Below, piece by piece: positions 1 through 8,410 of a DNA stretch of 33,578 bases; positions within the stretch are counted from its first letter, which is position 1, and each line of letters starts with the position of its first letter. The notes under the pieces are model-generated. The model saw only the letters and a program-made list of their open reading frames with translations, searched no databases and was not told the origin of the DNA. The stretch covers positions 1-33,578 of the forward strand of contig JALWMP010000169.1 of the NCBI GenBank assembly GCA_026996165.1, in the 5' to 3' direction. Made by a program: the position numbers and the translations under genes. The DNA comes from Campylobacteraceae bacterium (GTDB lineage Bacteria > Campylobacterota > Campylobacteria > Campylobacterales > Sulfurovaceae).

Positions 1-255
1 TAATAAGTGTACTCAAGAGTATTAATAATATACTTATTTTATATCGATAGATTTTTTTTGCAAAGAGAAGTAAATCTATATTTTTATTGTCCATTTTTTA
101 ACTTTATTTAATATTTTTAAATAGAATTGTATCTATATTATTTTTAACTGTTGTTTAATATTAAATATTTTTTAATAAAAAAAATTAAATAAATTTTGAT
201 TTAATTTTTTTTTTGTATACTTTTTTACTTAACTTACAATACAAAGAGATTAAAA
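1..255. other. AT-rich intergenic leader with small hairpins
   Basis: No gene is visible here. Two small inverted repeats occur: an imperfect one at about 2-39 (AATAAGTGTA against TATACTTATT) and a perfect 8-bp one, ATAGATTT at 47-54 with AAATCTAT at 72-79. They could be the terminator of a gene left of the window. The rest is low-complexity A/T tract leading to the promoter of the ankyrin gene. Confidence 0.5.
214..221 (+). promoter_or_regulatory. candidate -10 promoter for the ankyrin gene
   Basis: TG followed by TATACT (216-221) lies after a long T run, the usual look of Campylobacterota promoters, which rely on the -10 and T-rich upstream DNA rather than a -35 box. It predicts a start near 228 and a leader of about 28 nt with AGAGA at 245-249 as ribosome-binding site. 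TACAAT at 235-240 is an alternative but would leave too little leader. Confidence 0.4.
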
Positions 256-723
256 GTGATAAATTTAAAAAAAAATAGTAATCTAAAAGAGATAAAAAAA
301 ATTTTAAAGAGGGGAGAAGATATTAACAAAAAGGATGTTTATGGCTCTACGATTCTACATTATGCTTGTCAAAATGCAGACTTAGAGCTTATAGAATATC
401 TTCTTAATCATGGTGCTAATACTGAAGTAAAAAATAACTATTTTACCTACTATCCTATTTTTGAAGCAATTACCTCAATCAATACCTCAAACCCTATAGA
501 GATGATTAAACTTCTTATCAACTATAATGCAGATATTCATAAAACTGATGCCTTTGGAAATACACTTCTACACCATGCTGTAGAGTTAGAAAATATACCA
601 CTCATAAAACTACTCAAAAAGCATGGTCTATCTTCTAAAAAAACTTTAAGAGAAGATAAAGAGACCCCTCTAGACTATGCAAAATATCAAAAAAACATAA
701 AAATAGTTAATTTACTATTGTAA
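256..723 (+). CDS. ankyrin-repeat protein
   Basis: This small protein of 155 residues is built almost wholly of ankyrin repeats, helix-turn-helix units that bind other proteins. Repeats can be seen at about residues 29-58 (GSTILHYACQNADLELIEYL), 63-95, 99-128 (FGNTLLHHAVELENIPLIKL) and a final partial one at 133-155 (ETPLDYAKYQKNIKIVNLLL). There is no signal peptide or membrane segment, so it is probably cytosolic. Translation starts at a GTG codon with AGAGA seven bases upstream. It stands alone, 81 bp ahead of the polysaccharide operon, and may be the last gene of an upstream unit. The repeats indicate protein binding, but nothing in the sequence identifies the partner. Confidence 0.85.
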   Translation: MINLKKNSNLKEIKKILKRGEDINKKDVYGSTILHYACQNADLELIEYLLNHGANTEVKNNYFTYYPIFEAITSINTSNPIEMIKLLINYNADIHKTDAFGNTLLHHAVELENIPLIKLLKKHGLSSKKTLREDKETPLDYAKYQKNIKIVNLLL

Positions 724-738
724 AGTGTTATTTTTTGT

Positions 739-805
739 TCTCTATTTAAGCTCTTTCTTTATATACTTCATACTTCAAGAAAATATATAAAGAAGAAAAT
801 AGAGA
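739..805 (+). promoter_or_regulatory. long imperfect hairpin over the start of the polysaccharide operon
   Basis: Bases 739-747 (TCTCTATTT) pair with 797-805 (AAATAGAGA), and 752-765 pair with 784-796 with one bulge. This gives roughly 22 A/T-rich pairs around an 18-nt loop. The 3' arm covers the purine-rich ribosome-binding region and the A of the ATG at 805. It may be a terminator for the ankyrin gene, although no U-run follows it, or a leader structure that limits translation of the first operon gene. Confidence 0.45.
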
Positions 806-2166
806 TGATAACAATAACTTTTCCAGCCAATAATATAAAAGAGAGACGATATACGCTTAGTATTGTTTTTGAAGAGTTTTTAAAAATTCCTCACCAATTA
901 TCTCAAGGAAGCTCTACAGATACTCAAACAACTATAGAGCTTGAAAATAGGGAAAAAATTATTATAAAAGACCATTTTTTTTCAAAATTTCCTAAAGAGT
1001 TAAGCTATTTAAAAAGAGAGAATATTCCTACAAATATAGAGTATTTCTCTCATAATCTACTTGAAAATACTATTCCTGTTCTATTTGGTCAACCAAAAGT
1101 AGAGAAGTCTGCAAAAGAGAGTATTATTTATATTGATATCTTTGCTACTATCTTTTTTATGTTAAGTCGTTGGGAGGAGTATGTAGAGAAAAATAGAGAT
1201 AAACATGAACGCTTTTCACATAAAGATAGTTTAGCCTATAGATTTAATTTTTTGGAGCGTCCTATTGTCAATGAGTATATTGAGTTTTTATGGAGTCTAC
1301 TTAGACAACATGGGTGTAAAGAGAGACGAAAGAAAAGAGAATTTTCACTTATAGTAACTCATGATGTAGATGAAATCTTACGCTACCCTAACTTTACTAA
1401 GGTTCTAAAAGGTATGGTTGGAGATATTCTCTATAGGAAAAATCCTCTACTCTCTCTTAAGACTCTTTATAACTATAGTGCCATTAAACAACAAAAGAGA
1501 AAAGACCCATATGATACATTTGATGAGATTATGGATTTAAGTGATGAGCATAATCTAAAATCTTATTTCTTTTTTATGTCAGGTGGAACTAGCAAGTATG
1601 ATAACCGTTATGATATTAATGAGCCTAAAGTCAAAAAGATTATTGACAACATAAAAGCTAGAGGACACCATGTCGGTTTTCACCCATCTTATAACGCCTA
1701 CAACAATCCTCAACAGTTCAAATCTGAAAAGGAGGCATTAGAGAGTGTCTATAGTGCACCCATAAAGTATGGAAGAGAACACTATCTTCGTTTTGAAGTT
1801 CCTACTACATGGCAGATATGGGAAGACAATAACCTAGAGTGGTGTTCTAATCTTGCTTATGCCAAGAAAGATGGATTTAGAGCAGGTTGTTGCTACCCTT
1901 ATCCTCTATTTAATATATTAACCCAAGAGAAGCTTAATCTTATTGAGAGACCTCTTATTATGATGGAGGTTACCTTTATGGAGCAGTTTAATGACTATCA
2001 TAAAATAGAAGAGAAGATAGATTACTATATGCAGACTATTAAAAAATATAATGGGGAGTTTGTTCTTCTTTGGCATAATGCAACATTTAAAGAGCATGAA
2101 CTTAAAAAGTATGCTCCACTCTATAAAGAGACTATTGTAAAATATAAGCAGTTAGCTAAAGCATAA
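805..2166 (+). CDS. polysaccharide deacetylase family protein with N-terminal DUF7033-like domain
   Basis: This 453-residue protein looks like the long polysaccharide deacetylases found in exopolysaccharide and O-antigen clusters. The N-terminal third resembles DUF7033. The catalytic NodB-like half begins near residue 180 with the metal-binding motif THDVDE, followed by the histidine motif GHHVGFHPSYNAY, then VPTTWQIWED and GFRAGCCYPYPLFN, which match the order of conserved blocks in this subfamily. It has no signal peptide, so it should act in the cytoplasm on a sugar or lipid-linked intermediate. It is first in a plus-strand operon of glycosyltransferase genes and is followed after 5 bp by the polymerase gene. 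The exact substrate cannot be read from the sequence. Confidence 0.85.
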   Translation: MITITFPANNIKERRYTLSIVFEEFLKIPHQLSQGSSTDTQTTIELENREKIIIKDHFFSKFPKELSYLKRENIPTNIEYFSHNLLENTIPVLFGQPKVEKSAKESIIYIDIFATIFFMLSRWEEYVEKNRDKHERFSHKDSLAYRFNFLERPIVNEYIEFLWSLLRQHGCKERRKKREFSLIVTHDVDEILRYPNFTKVLKGMVGDILYRKNPLLSLKTLYNYSAIKQQKRKDPYDTFDEIMDLSDEHNLKSYFFFMSGGTSKYDNRYDINEPKVKKIIDNIKARGHHVGFHPSYNAYNNPQQFKSEKEALESVYSAPIKYGREHYLRFEVPTTWQIWEDNNLEWCSNLAYAKKDGFRAGCCYPYPLFNILTQEKLNLIERPLIMMEVTFMEQFNDYHKIEEKIDYYMQTIKKYNGEFVLLWHNATFKEHELKKYAPLYKETIVKYKQLAKA

Positions 2167-2171
2167 TATAA

Positions 2172-3386
2172 ATGTTTATCTTTACAAAGGAGTCTCTATT
2201 TAGCATAATGCTGTTGAGTGGTACACTTAAAGCGATGCTAATACTATTGCAAATTAATGGTATTCCAGACTTAACACTTTTAAGTGCTTTTGGAGTTACT
2301 ATTATACTTATTAATGAGATGAGAACAACTCTTAGACATCTTGAGTATAAAAGATTTGAACTGGTTTTACTATTAACACTCTTTTACCTTTTTATGATTT
2401 TTTCATTAGGGTACACCTCATCACCAACTGCTTCTATTACAAAAACTATCTATTTTGGAACTATGGCTCTTGCCTTTTATTTTCCACTTTTAATTAGAGA
2501 GTTTAAAATAGAACCTTTTATGAAAAGTACTACTTTACTTATTTTTATATGTAGTCTTATCTTTTTAAACTTTTATACAGGCTACCTAAATGGTGATGAG
2601 GCTATTATCTTATCTTTAGGTGAAGATGAAGCTAAACATATGACAGCACTCTACCTTACTATCTCTTGGCTCAATGGTATTTTATTACTCTACTACTTTT
2701 TTCAAGACTCTCTACCCTCTTTAGTTAGATGGTCTATGATGCTAATTGCATTTGTTTTTCTTATCTCAGCAGGAGGTAGAGGTCCACTTCTATTTACCGT
2801 TTTAATCTTAGGAGTCTACTTTCTCCTGCAACTTGCTCAATCACTTGTCTCGTTTAAACTCAATCGTCTGATTCTTCCTGTAATTATAATGATAACTACT
2901 ACCGTGATGATTATATTTTTAGTCTCAAATATTAAACTAGAGAAGATTGACCCATCTCTAAAACTTGTAGACAACACAGTAGAGAGACTTATGGGGCTTG
3001 TAACAGAAAAAGGTGGTGGAGCTTCAGCATATAGTCGTGTGGAAAATGCAAAATTTTCGATTGATAAAATTAACCATAATGCATTTTTTGGGTATGGGGT
3101 GGGAAGTTATGGCTATGAGAAGAGTAAGGTAGATGAGCTAGACTATCCTCACAATCTCTTTTTAGAGATTTGGTTTGAGTTGGGGTATCTACCTCTTCTT
3201 ATCTTTCTTATACTTCTATTTCGTATCTATCAACATGTAAAAGCTACATCAATAGCTTGGATGATGGCTCTCTATATCTACTTTCTATTAAATGTTTTAA
3301 AATCTAGTAGCCTTATTGATATACGAATGATGTTGGGATTTTATGCCATATTTATAGTAGTAAAATCACCAAAAGAGAATAAATAA
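2172..3386 (+). CDS. O-antigen ligase/polymerase-like membrane protein (Wzy_C type)
   Basis: This 404-residue protein is hydrophobic throughout, with about ten to twelve predicted membrane spans. Near the C terminus, in a long loop, it has the hallmark block of the O-antigen ligase/polymerase family: SRVENAKFSIDKINHNAFFG, then GVGSYGYE and DYPHNLFLEIWFELGYLPLL, with the conserved R, G and PHN residues. Such proteins polymerise repeat units or attach glycans to a lipid carrier at the outer face of the inner membrane. Its start lies 5 bp after the previous stop with no clear Shine-Dalgarno sequence, so translation is probably coupled. Polymerase and ligase activity cannot be told apart from sequence. 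Confidence 0.85.
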   Translation: MFIFTKESLFSIMLLSGTLKAMLILLQINGIPDLTLLSAFGVTIILINEMRTTLRHLEYKRFELVLLLTLFYLFMIFSLGYTSSPTASITKTIYFGTMALAFYFPLLIREFKIEPFMKSTTLLIFICSLIFLNFYTGYLNGDEAIILSLGEDEAKHMTALYLTISWLNGILLLYYFFQDSLPSLVRWSMMLIAFVFLISAGGRGPLLFTVLILGVYFLLQLAQSLVSFKLNRLILPVIIMITTTVMIIFLVSNIKLEKIDPSLKLVDNTVERLMGLVTEKGGGASAYSRVENAKFSIDKINHNAFFGYGVGSYGYEKSKVDELDYPHNLFLEIWFELGYLPLLIFLILLFRIYQHVKATSIAWMMALYIYFLLNVLKSSSLIDIRMMLGFYAIFIVVKSPKENK

Positions 3387-3399
3387 AAAAAGGGAAAAA

Positions 3400-4548
3400 A
3401 TGAAAGTTGCTAATTTAGTATTTAATACATTTACAAACGATAGCCGAGTTTTAAAGGAGTCAATATCTCTTGGAAAAGCTGGATATGCTGTAGAGGTCAT
3501 TGCTCACTCAAGCAGAGAACTTAAAGAGTTTGAGGAGCATGAGTTTTATAAGATAAGACGCTTTAGTTACCTTGACAGGTCTCAAAAAAAATCTATTTTA
3601 TCAAAATTGGGTGCTTATATAAAATATCTTAAAGAGAGTATTAAATATGTAAAAGAGTTTGATGTACTACACTGTAATGACCTAGATACACTACCTATTG
3701 CCTTTGTTGTTAAACAGTTTTACAATAAAAAGATAAAAGTAGTATACGATGCACATGAGCATGAGACTGAGCGTTGGCATCAAAGCGATTTCGATAAAAA
3801 AGTTTTGAAATATGTTGAAAAATTTTTCTTAAAGTATGTAGATGAAGTTATTACAGTAAGTGAACCAATTGCTAACGATTATGTCAAGCTTTATAATATA
3901 AAACAACCTACTCTAATCTTTAATACACCCCAGAAGATTGAGATAACAAAAAAAGATATCTTTAGAGAGAGATTTAATATTCCAAAAGAGCATATTATCT
4001 TTCTATATCAAGGAGGACTACAACCAAGAAGAGGTATTTTAGAGTTTTATGAGCTTATAAAAAACAAAGAGCAGACCAGCTACATTATTATGGGATTTGG
4101 TGAATTAAAAGAGAAAATTTTAGAACTAACTAAAACAGCAAAAAATCTCTATTTTCTTGATGCTGTCTCTCCAGATGTTCTTTTGGACTACACCTCCTCA
4201 GCTGACATTGGTGTCTGCATAGAAGAGAATCTTTGTAAAAGTTGGGACTATGCTCTTCCAAACAAGCTATTTGAGTACTCAATGGTAGGGCTTCCTGTTA
4301 TTGTCTCTGGACTTAGTGAACTAAAACGTTTTATCAATGAGAACCAAAATGGCTATGTTATTGAAGATATATTTGACCAAAATGAGTTTGATGAGCTATT
4401 TCCTAAAATTATAGAGACATATAAAGAGAAGAGTCCCCATATTGAAAAGATTAAAGATGAATACAACTGGCAAAACCAAGAGAAGAAGCTTCTAGAACTC
4501 TATCAAAAGCTAACTACACAAAAACTACTAAAAAAGGCAACAGTATGA
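3400..4548 (+). CDS. glycosyltransferase family 4 protein
   Basis: The product is a 382-residue GT-B fold glycosyltransferase. The N-terminal acceptor domain starts LVFNTFTNDSRVLKESISLG and contains HCNDLDTLP and VYDAHEHETE, typical of GT4 enzymes that use a nucleotide sugar. The C-terminal donor domain has the GGL.PRRG loop, GVCIEEN and PNKLFEYSMVGLPVIVS, which form the conserved donor-binding region. AAGGGA lies 7-8 bases before the ATG. The gene overlaps the next by four bases (ATGA), which points to coupled translation. It should act at the inner face of the membrane, adding a sugar to a lipid-linked intermediate; donor and acceptor cannot be deduced. Confidence 0.9.
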   Translation: MKVANLVFNTFTNDSRVLKESISLGKAGYAVEVIAHSSRELKEFEEHEFYKIRRFSYLDRSQKKSILSKLGAYIKYLKESIKYVKEFDVLHCNDLDTLPIAFVVKQFYNKKIKVVYDAHEHETERWHQSDFDKKVLKYVEKFFLKYVDEVITVSEPIANDYVKLYNIKQPTLIFNTPQKIEITKKDIFRERFNIPKEHIIFLYQGGLQPRRGILEFYELIKNKEQTSYIIMGFGELKEKILELTKTAKNLYFLDAVSPDVLLDYTSSADIGVCIEENLCKSWDYALPNKLFEYSMVGLPVIVSGLSELKRFINENQNGYVIEDIFDQNEFDELFPKIIETYKEKSPHIEKIKDEYNWQNQEKKLLELYQKLTTQKLLKKATV

Positions 4549-5183
4549 TAAGTAAATTTAAAAAGGTATTTGTTCTCGCTCCACATACAGATGATGGAGA
4601 ACTTGGAGCAGGTGGAACAATAGCAAAGTTAATTGAAAATGGTGCAGAGGTCTATTACTTTGCATTCTCTACAGCTGAAGAGTCTGTACCAGAGGGACAC
4701 CCATCTAATATCTTAGAGATTGAGGTTAAAAATGCAACTAAAAAATTGGGCATTAAAAAAGAGAATGTTATTATCTACCACTATAAGGTGAGAAAGCTAA
4801 ACTACGCAAGACAAGAGATTTTAGAGGATTTAGTTAAGCATAAACGTAAAATTCTACCTGATTTAGTACTTATGCCCTCTTTACACGATATACATCAAGA
4901 CCATAGTACTATTGCCCAAGAGGGATTACGAGCATTTAAAAACTCTACTGTTTTAGGTTATGAACTAATCTGGAATAACCTTACTTTTAATACAACATCG
5001 TTTGTTAAATTAGAAGAGAGACATATTGAGTGTAAATGTAATGCTCTTAAGGAGTATAAATCTCAAGATGGTCGAGTCTATATGAGCCAAGAGTTTATTT
5101 ACGCATTAGCAAAAACTAGAGGAGTACAGATAGGTACAGAGTATGCAGAGAGCTTTGAGGTAATAAGATGGATAATTCAATAG
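4545..5183 (+). CDS. PIG-L family deacetylase
   Basis: This 212-residue protein is a LmbE/PIG-L family zinc-dependent N-deacetylase. The N-terminal metal motif reads PHTDDGELGAGGTIAKL, the HTDDGE variant of the usual HPDDE block, and the second motif is LHDIHQDHSTIAQEG. These enzymes remove N-acetyl groups from sugars such as GlcNAc attached to a carrier. It starts by a four-base overlap with the glycosyltransferase before it and itself overlaps the WbqC-like gene by 16 bases. The tight packing suggests that it modifies the glycan made by this operon. Together with the gene at 805 the operon has two unrelated deacetylase families. Confidence 0.87.
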   Translation: MISKFKKVFVLAPHTDDGELGAGGTIAKLIENGAEVYYFAFSTAEESVPEGHPSNILEIEVKNATKKLGIKKENVIIYHYKVRKLNYARQEILEDLVKHKRKILPDLVLMPSLHDIHQDHSTIAQEGLRAFKNSTVLGYELIWNNLTFNTTSFVKLEERHIECKCNALKEYKSQDGRVYMSQEFIYALAKTRGVQIGTEYAESFEVIRWIIQ

Positions 5184-5881
5184 TTGTAGGAATACACCAA
5201 CCAAACTTTATGCCTTGGCTTGGTTATTTTTATAAAATAGCACAATCGGATATTTTTATATTTTTAGATGATGTGCAGTTTATAAAAACAGGTTCAAACT
5301 ATACAAATAGAGTTGCCATAAATATACAGGGAGAGAGTAGTAATATTACGATTCCTATTAAACGTGGTAGTGGTACTCAAAATATAAACGAGACAGAGAT
5401 TTTAAATGAAAAATGGAAAAAAAAGCTTATTGGTTCTATTCAAGCTAACTATGCTAAAACTCCCTATTTTAAAGAGCATAAAGATTATATCTTTGAGTTA
5501 ATTAACTATAAAACAGATAATTTAGCAGACTATAATATACACTTTATAACCTCTCTTTCAAAGGAGTTAGAACTCAATACCTCTTTTGAAAAAAGTTCAA
5601 AATTTAACCTATCATCTAGCTCTACCGAACGACTAATAGAGTTAATCCAGCTTGTAGATGGAACAGTCTATCTCTCTGGTGCAGGTGGAGATAACTATCA
5701 AGAACAGAATTTATATCAACAAAATAATATAGCACTAACATATAACAATATGCCTGAGTTTGCCTACACTCAACCTAAAAGTGAAAAGTTTATTAAAGGG
5801 CTATCTATTATAGATGCTCTCTTTAATGTAGGCATAGAAGATTTAAAATATTTTTTTTCAACAAAAAAGGGAACAGTATGA
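5168..5881 (+). CDS. WbqC-like family protein
   Basis: The N terminus (GIHQPNFMPWLGYFYKIAQS, then IFLDDVQF) is the signature of the WbqC-like family, and the following IPIKRGSGTQNINE and W-K-K-L-I-GSI-NY blocks also match. Members are common in O-antigen and exopolysaccharide clusters, often with formyl- or acyl-sugar genes, but their reaction is not well established. The protein has 237 residues and no signal peptide. Its start lies inside the PIG-L gene, with GAGG at 5157-5160 as likely ribosome-binding site, and its end overlaps the next glycosyltransferase by ATGA. I infer a sugar-modifying role together with the PIG-L enzyme. Confidence 0.85.
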   Translation: MDNSIVVGIHQPNFMPWLGYFYKIAQSDIFIFLDDVQFIKTGSNYTNRVAINIQGESSNITIPIKRGSGTQNINETEILNEKWKKKLIGSIQANYAKTPYFKEHKDYIFELINYKTDNLADYNIHFITSLSKELELNTSFEKSSKFNLSSSSTERLIELIQLVDGTVYLSGAGGDNYQEQNLYQQNNIALTYNNMPEFAYTQPKSEKFIKGLSIIDALFNVGIEDLKYFFSTKKGTV

Positions 5882-7134
5882 AAAAATTTAACAACAATAC
5901 TATCTGGATTATTAATGATTATGCAGGAAGTCCATTTCATGGTATGACACATAGACACTACTATATGGCAAAGGAGATGAAAAAAGAGGGTATTAAATCA
6001 ATTATAATATCGGCTTCATACTCTCATTTTATGATTAATGAACCAAGAATAGGAGAGAGACCCTATCTTCATGAGAAGGTAGATATGATTGACTATTTTT
6101 GGTTAAAGGTACTTAAATATAAAGACTCAAGAGATAAAAAACGAGTCCTAAAATGGTTTCAGTTTACATATAAGCTTCTCTTTCTACCTAAAGAGATAGA
6201 GAAACCATCTACCATTTTATGTTCAGGTTCAGCACCAATGCTTGTTCTCCCCTCATACTTTTTAGCTAAAAGGTATGGAGCTAAGCTCATTTTTGAGATT
6301 CGAGATATTTGGCCTCTTACACTTATGAACTTTAAAAACTACTCAAAGTACAATCCACTCATATACATTATGCAAAAGAGTGTTAACTTTGGCTTTAGAC
6401 ATGCCGATGAGATTATCTCTGTACTACCATATACAAATGAGTATATTAAAGAGCAAGGTATCTACAACTTTAAATTCTCCTACCTACCAAATGGTATCTT
6501 TTTAGATGAGATGAAAAATCCTCTACCACTAAACCAAGAGACTAAATCTAAAATTCCAAATGAGAAGTTTATTGTAGGCTATGCAGGAGCTATGGGAATG
6601 GGTGATGGAATGGATTTACTTATTGATACAGCCAACAAATTAAAAGATAACAAAGATATATACTTTATTTTGGTGGGAAAGGGTTCAGAGAAGGAGCGTC
6701 TAAAAAAACGTATTGTAGATTTAAAGCTAGAGAACATCTCTATTTTAGATGCTATTCCTAAAAAAGAGGTACAGAGCCTACTAGCTCTCTTTGATGTATG
6801 TTACATTGGTTGGGACGACAATGAAATGTATAAATATGGTATCTCTGCCAATAAAATTTTTGACTATATGTATGCTTCTAAACCTATTGTTCATGTCTAT
6901 AATGGACAAGGAGACTTAATTAAAGAGGCAAAGTGTGGTATTTCAATAAATCAGCAAAATCCAGAGTTGGTTGCTAATGCTATTGTAGAACTATATAAGA
7001 CTCCTTTAGAGAAAAGAGAAGCAATAGGAGAGAGAGGAAAACTATTTGTCTTAAATAATCATACTTATAAGAGTATTACTAAAAAGTTTATTGAGATTAT
7101 TTATAAAAAGAAATTGCAACCACAAACTACATAG
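5878..7134 (+). CDS. glycosyltransferase family 4, WbuB-like
   Basis: This 418-residue GT-B enzyme opens with INDYAGSPFHGMTHRHYYMA and carries IFEIRDIWPLTLMNF, the acceptor-domain block of WbuB-type GT4 transferases of O-antigen and colanic-acid pathways. The donor domain contains GYAGAMGMGDGMD, LVGKGSEKERL and YGISANKIFDYMYASKPIV, with the expected glycine-rich loop and the acidic-to-NK.FDY motif. It overlaps the WbqC-like gene by four bases, and its ribosome-binding and start region nearly copies that of the PIG-L gene. It is soluble or peripheral and should act on the cytoplasmic side of the membrane. The sugar it transfers is not evident. Confidence 0.9.
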   Translation: MKKFNNNTIWIINDYAGSPFHGMTHRHYYMAKEMKKEGIKSIIISASYSHFMINEPRIGERPYLHEKVDMIDYFWLKVLKYKDSRDKKRVLKWFQFTYKLLFLPKEIEKPSTILCSGSAPMLVLPSYFLAKRYGAKLIFEIRDIWPLTLMNFKNYSKYNPLIYIMQKSVNFGFRHADEIISVLPYTNEYIKEQGIYNFKFSYLPNGIFLDEMKNPLPLNQETKSKIPNEKFIVGYAGAMGMGDGMDLLIDTANKLKDNKDIYFILVGKGSEKERLKKRIVDLKLENISILDAIPKKEVQSLLALFDVCYIGWDDNEMYKYGISANKIFDYMYASKPIVHVYNGQGDLIKEAKCGISINQQNPELVANAIVELYKTPLEKREAIGERGKLFVLNNHTYKSITKKFIEIIYKKKLQPQTT

Positions 7135-7147
7135 TAAAAGAGTAAAA

Positions 7148-8410
7148 ATGAAGTATATATTAATGATTGTTTTAACATTAAATGCTTTCTCCTCTTCAAT
7201 TACTGCAATAGCAGTAGATGGTAGAAAAAAGGTAGTTTCAAATATTCAAAATGCACTAGATTTTGTGCATCAATATGGAGGAGGAGATGTTCAACTCTCT
7301 GCTGGAGAGTTTATAGTAAAGGAGCAACTTAAAATCTATGATAATATAATACTACAAGGCTCACTAAACAAAAATGGAGAGTTAGCTACAACTATAAAGG
7401 TAAAAGACCCTATCAATCTAAATCTATCTAAACTACCACCTATAATTGTTAATGAGTTCTACAATAGAGCTAATAGCTCTTCTTACAACCACCATATTAT
7501 TATTAAAAATCTTAAAATAGATGGCAGTAGCAAAGAGGAGAAAAAGAGATGGTCTTTAGGCTCAGGAAATGCAACTATTATTAACTTTTTACATGTGAAA
7601 GATATAAAGCTTAAAAACCTAAATATCCAAAATAGCCTAGATGATGCTATTTTTATTAAAGATGGAGAGAATATTAATATTAGTAACTCAATCATTAAAA
7701 ACAGTGGACACTCTGGGGTATTTATTGTTGAGTCAAATAATACTACTGTTCAAGGTATGAATATTGATATCAATGTCAATAGTGGGATACGATTTTTTGG
7801 AGGAGACAATATTGTTATAAAAGATAACAGACTCTACTCTACCTCAGGCTATGGGAATTATGGTATTCAAGTATCTCAAGCCTACTCAGAAAAGCCAATG
7901 AATCATCTTCTTATCCAAAACAATATCATAAGAAATACCCCATATGCAGGAGTTGCACTATATGCTAGTAGAGGAAAAGATATTGCAAAAGCTATTATTC
8001 AAAATAATATAATTGAAGAGTGTGGGGCAAAAGCTCCTAACTTAGAAGAGTTCCCTAAAACAATCATTGAAGAGGCAGGAGGTATCAATATCCAATATTT
8101 TCAATCAGTTGTTATAAAAAATAATATATTACAAAATAACTATGGAAGTGCTATCTCTATTGATAATAGATTTTACAGTAGCGATGTCAATTTTGATGAG
8201 TTAGAGAAGATTAAAAGAGAAGTAGTTATATCTAATAACAAAATTATAGGAAGTCACTCCGATAAAAAAGCTGTATATGGCATAGAGAAGCATAGTGACT
8301 CATCTAATCTTAAAGTTACCATAAAAGATAACTTTTTTGAGAAGAATCAAAATGGAAATTTTTCGCCAAATCTCTATAGAGACTTAAACAACTCAAGTAA
8401 GTCTAACTAA
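7148..8410 (+). CDS. secreted right-handed parallel beta-helix protein
   Basis: A signal peptide (about residues 1-22, MKYILMIVLTLNAFSSSITA) precedes roughly ten coils of a right-handed parallel beta-helix. These show repeated asparagine-rich turns such as IIIKNLKIDG, INISNSIIKNSGHSGVFI and IVIKDNRLYS. This fold is shared by pectate lyases, alginate epimerases and phage-type glycan hydrolases (NosD/PbH1 repeats). I chose the ATG at 7148 rather than one 57 bp upstream because only this start gives a signal peptide and avoids overlap with the glycosyltransferase. It is the last gene of the operon, so a periplasmic role in trimming or epimerising the polymer is plausible. No catalytic residues can be assigned with certainty. 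Confidence 0.85.
   Translation: MKYILMIVLTLNAFSSSITAIAVDGRKKVVSNIQNALDFVHQYGGGDVQLSAGEFIVKEQLKIYDNIILQGSLNKNGELATTIKVKDPINLNLSKLPPIIVNEFYNRANSSSYNHHIIIKNLKIDGSSKEEKKRWSLGSGNATIINFLHVKDIKLKNLNIQNSLDDAIFIKDGENINISNSIIKNSGHSGVFIVESNNTTVQGMNIDINVNSGIRFFGGDNIVIKDNRLYSTSGYGNYGIQVSQAYSEKPMNHLLIQNNIIRNTPYAGVALYASRGKDIAKAIIQNNIIEECGAKAPNLEEFPKTIIEEAGGINIQYFQSVVIKNNILQNNYGSAISIDNRFYSSDVNFDELEKIKREVVISNNKIIGSHSDKKAVYGIEKHSDSSNLKVTIKDNFFEKNQNGNFSPNLYRDLNNSSKSN

Noticed and set aside
1-255. Possible origin of replication or regulatory RNA in the A/T-rich left end
   Set aside because: No DnaA-box cluster or stable conserved structure is visible; the low complexity and small hairpins are no more than expected in such A/T-rich DNA.
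7091-7147. Upstream ATG for the beta-helix protein
   Set aside because: It would add 19 residues without a signal peptide and overlap the end of the glycosyltransferase; the ATG at 7148 directly begins a signal peptide.
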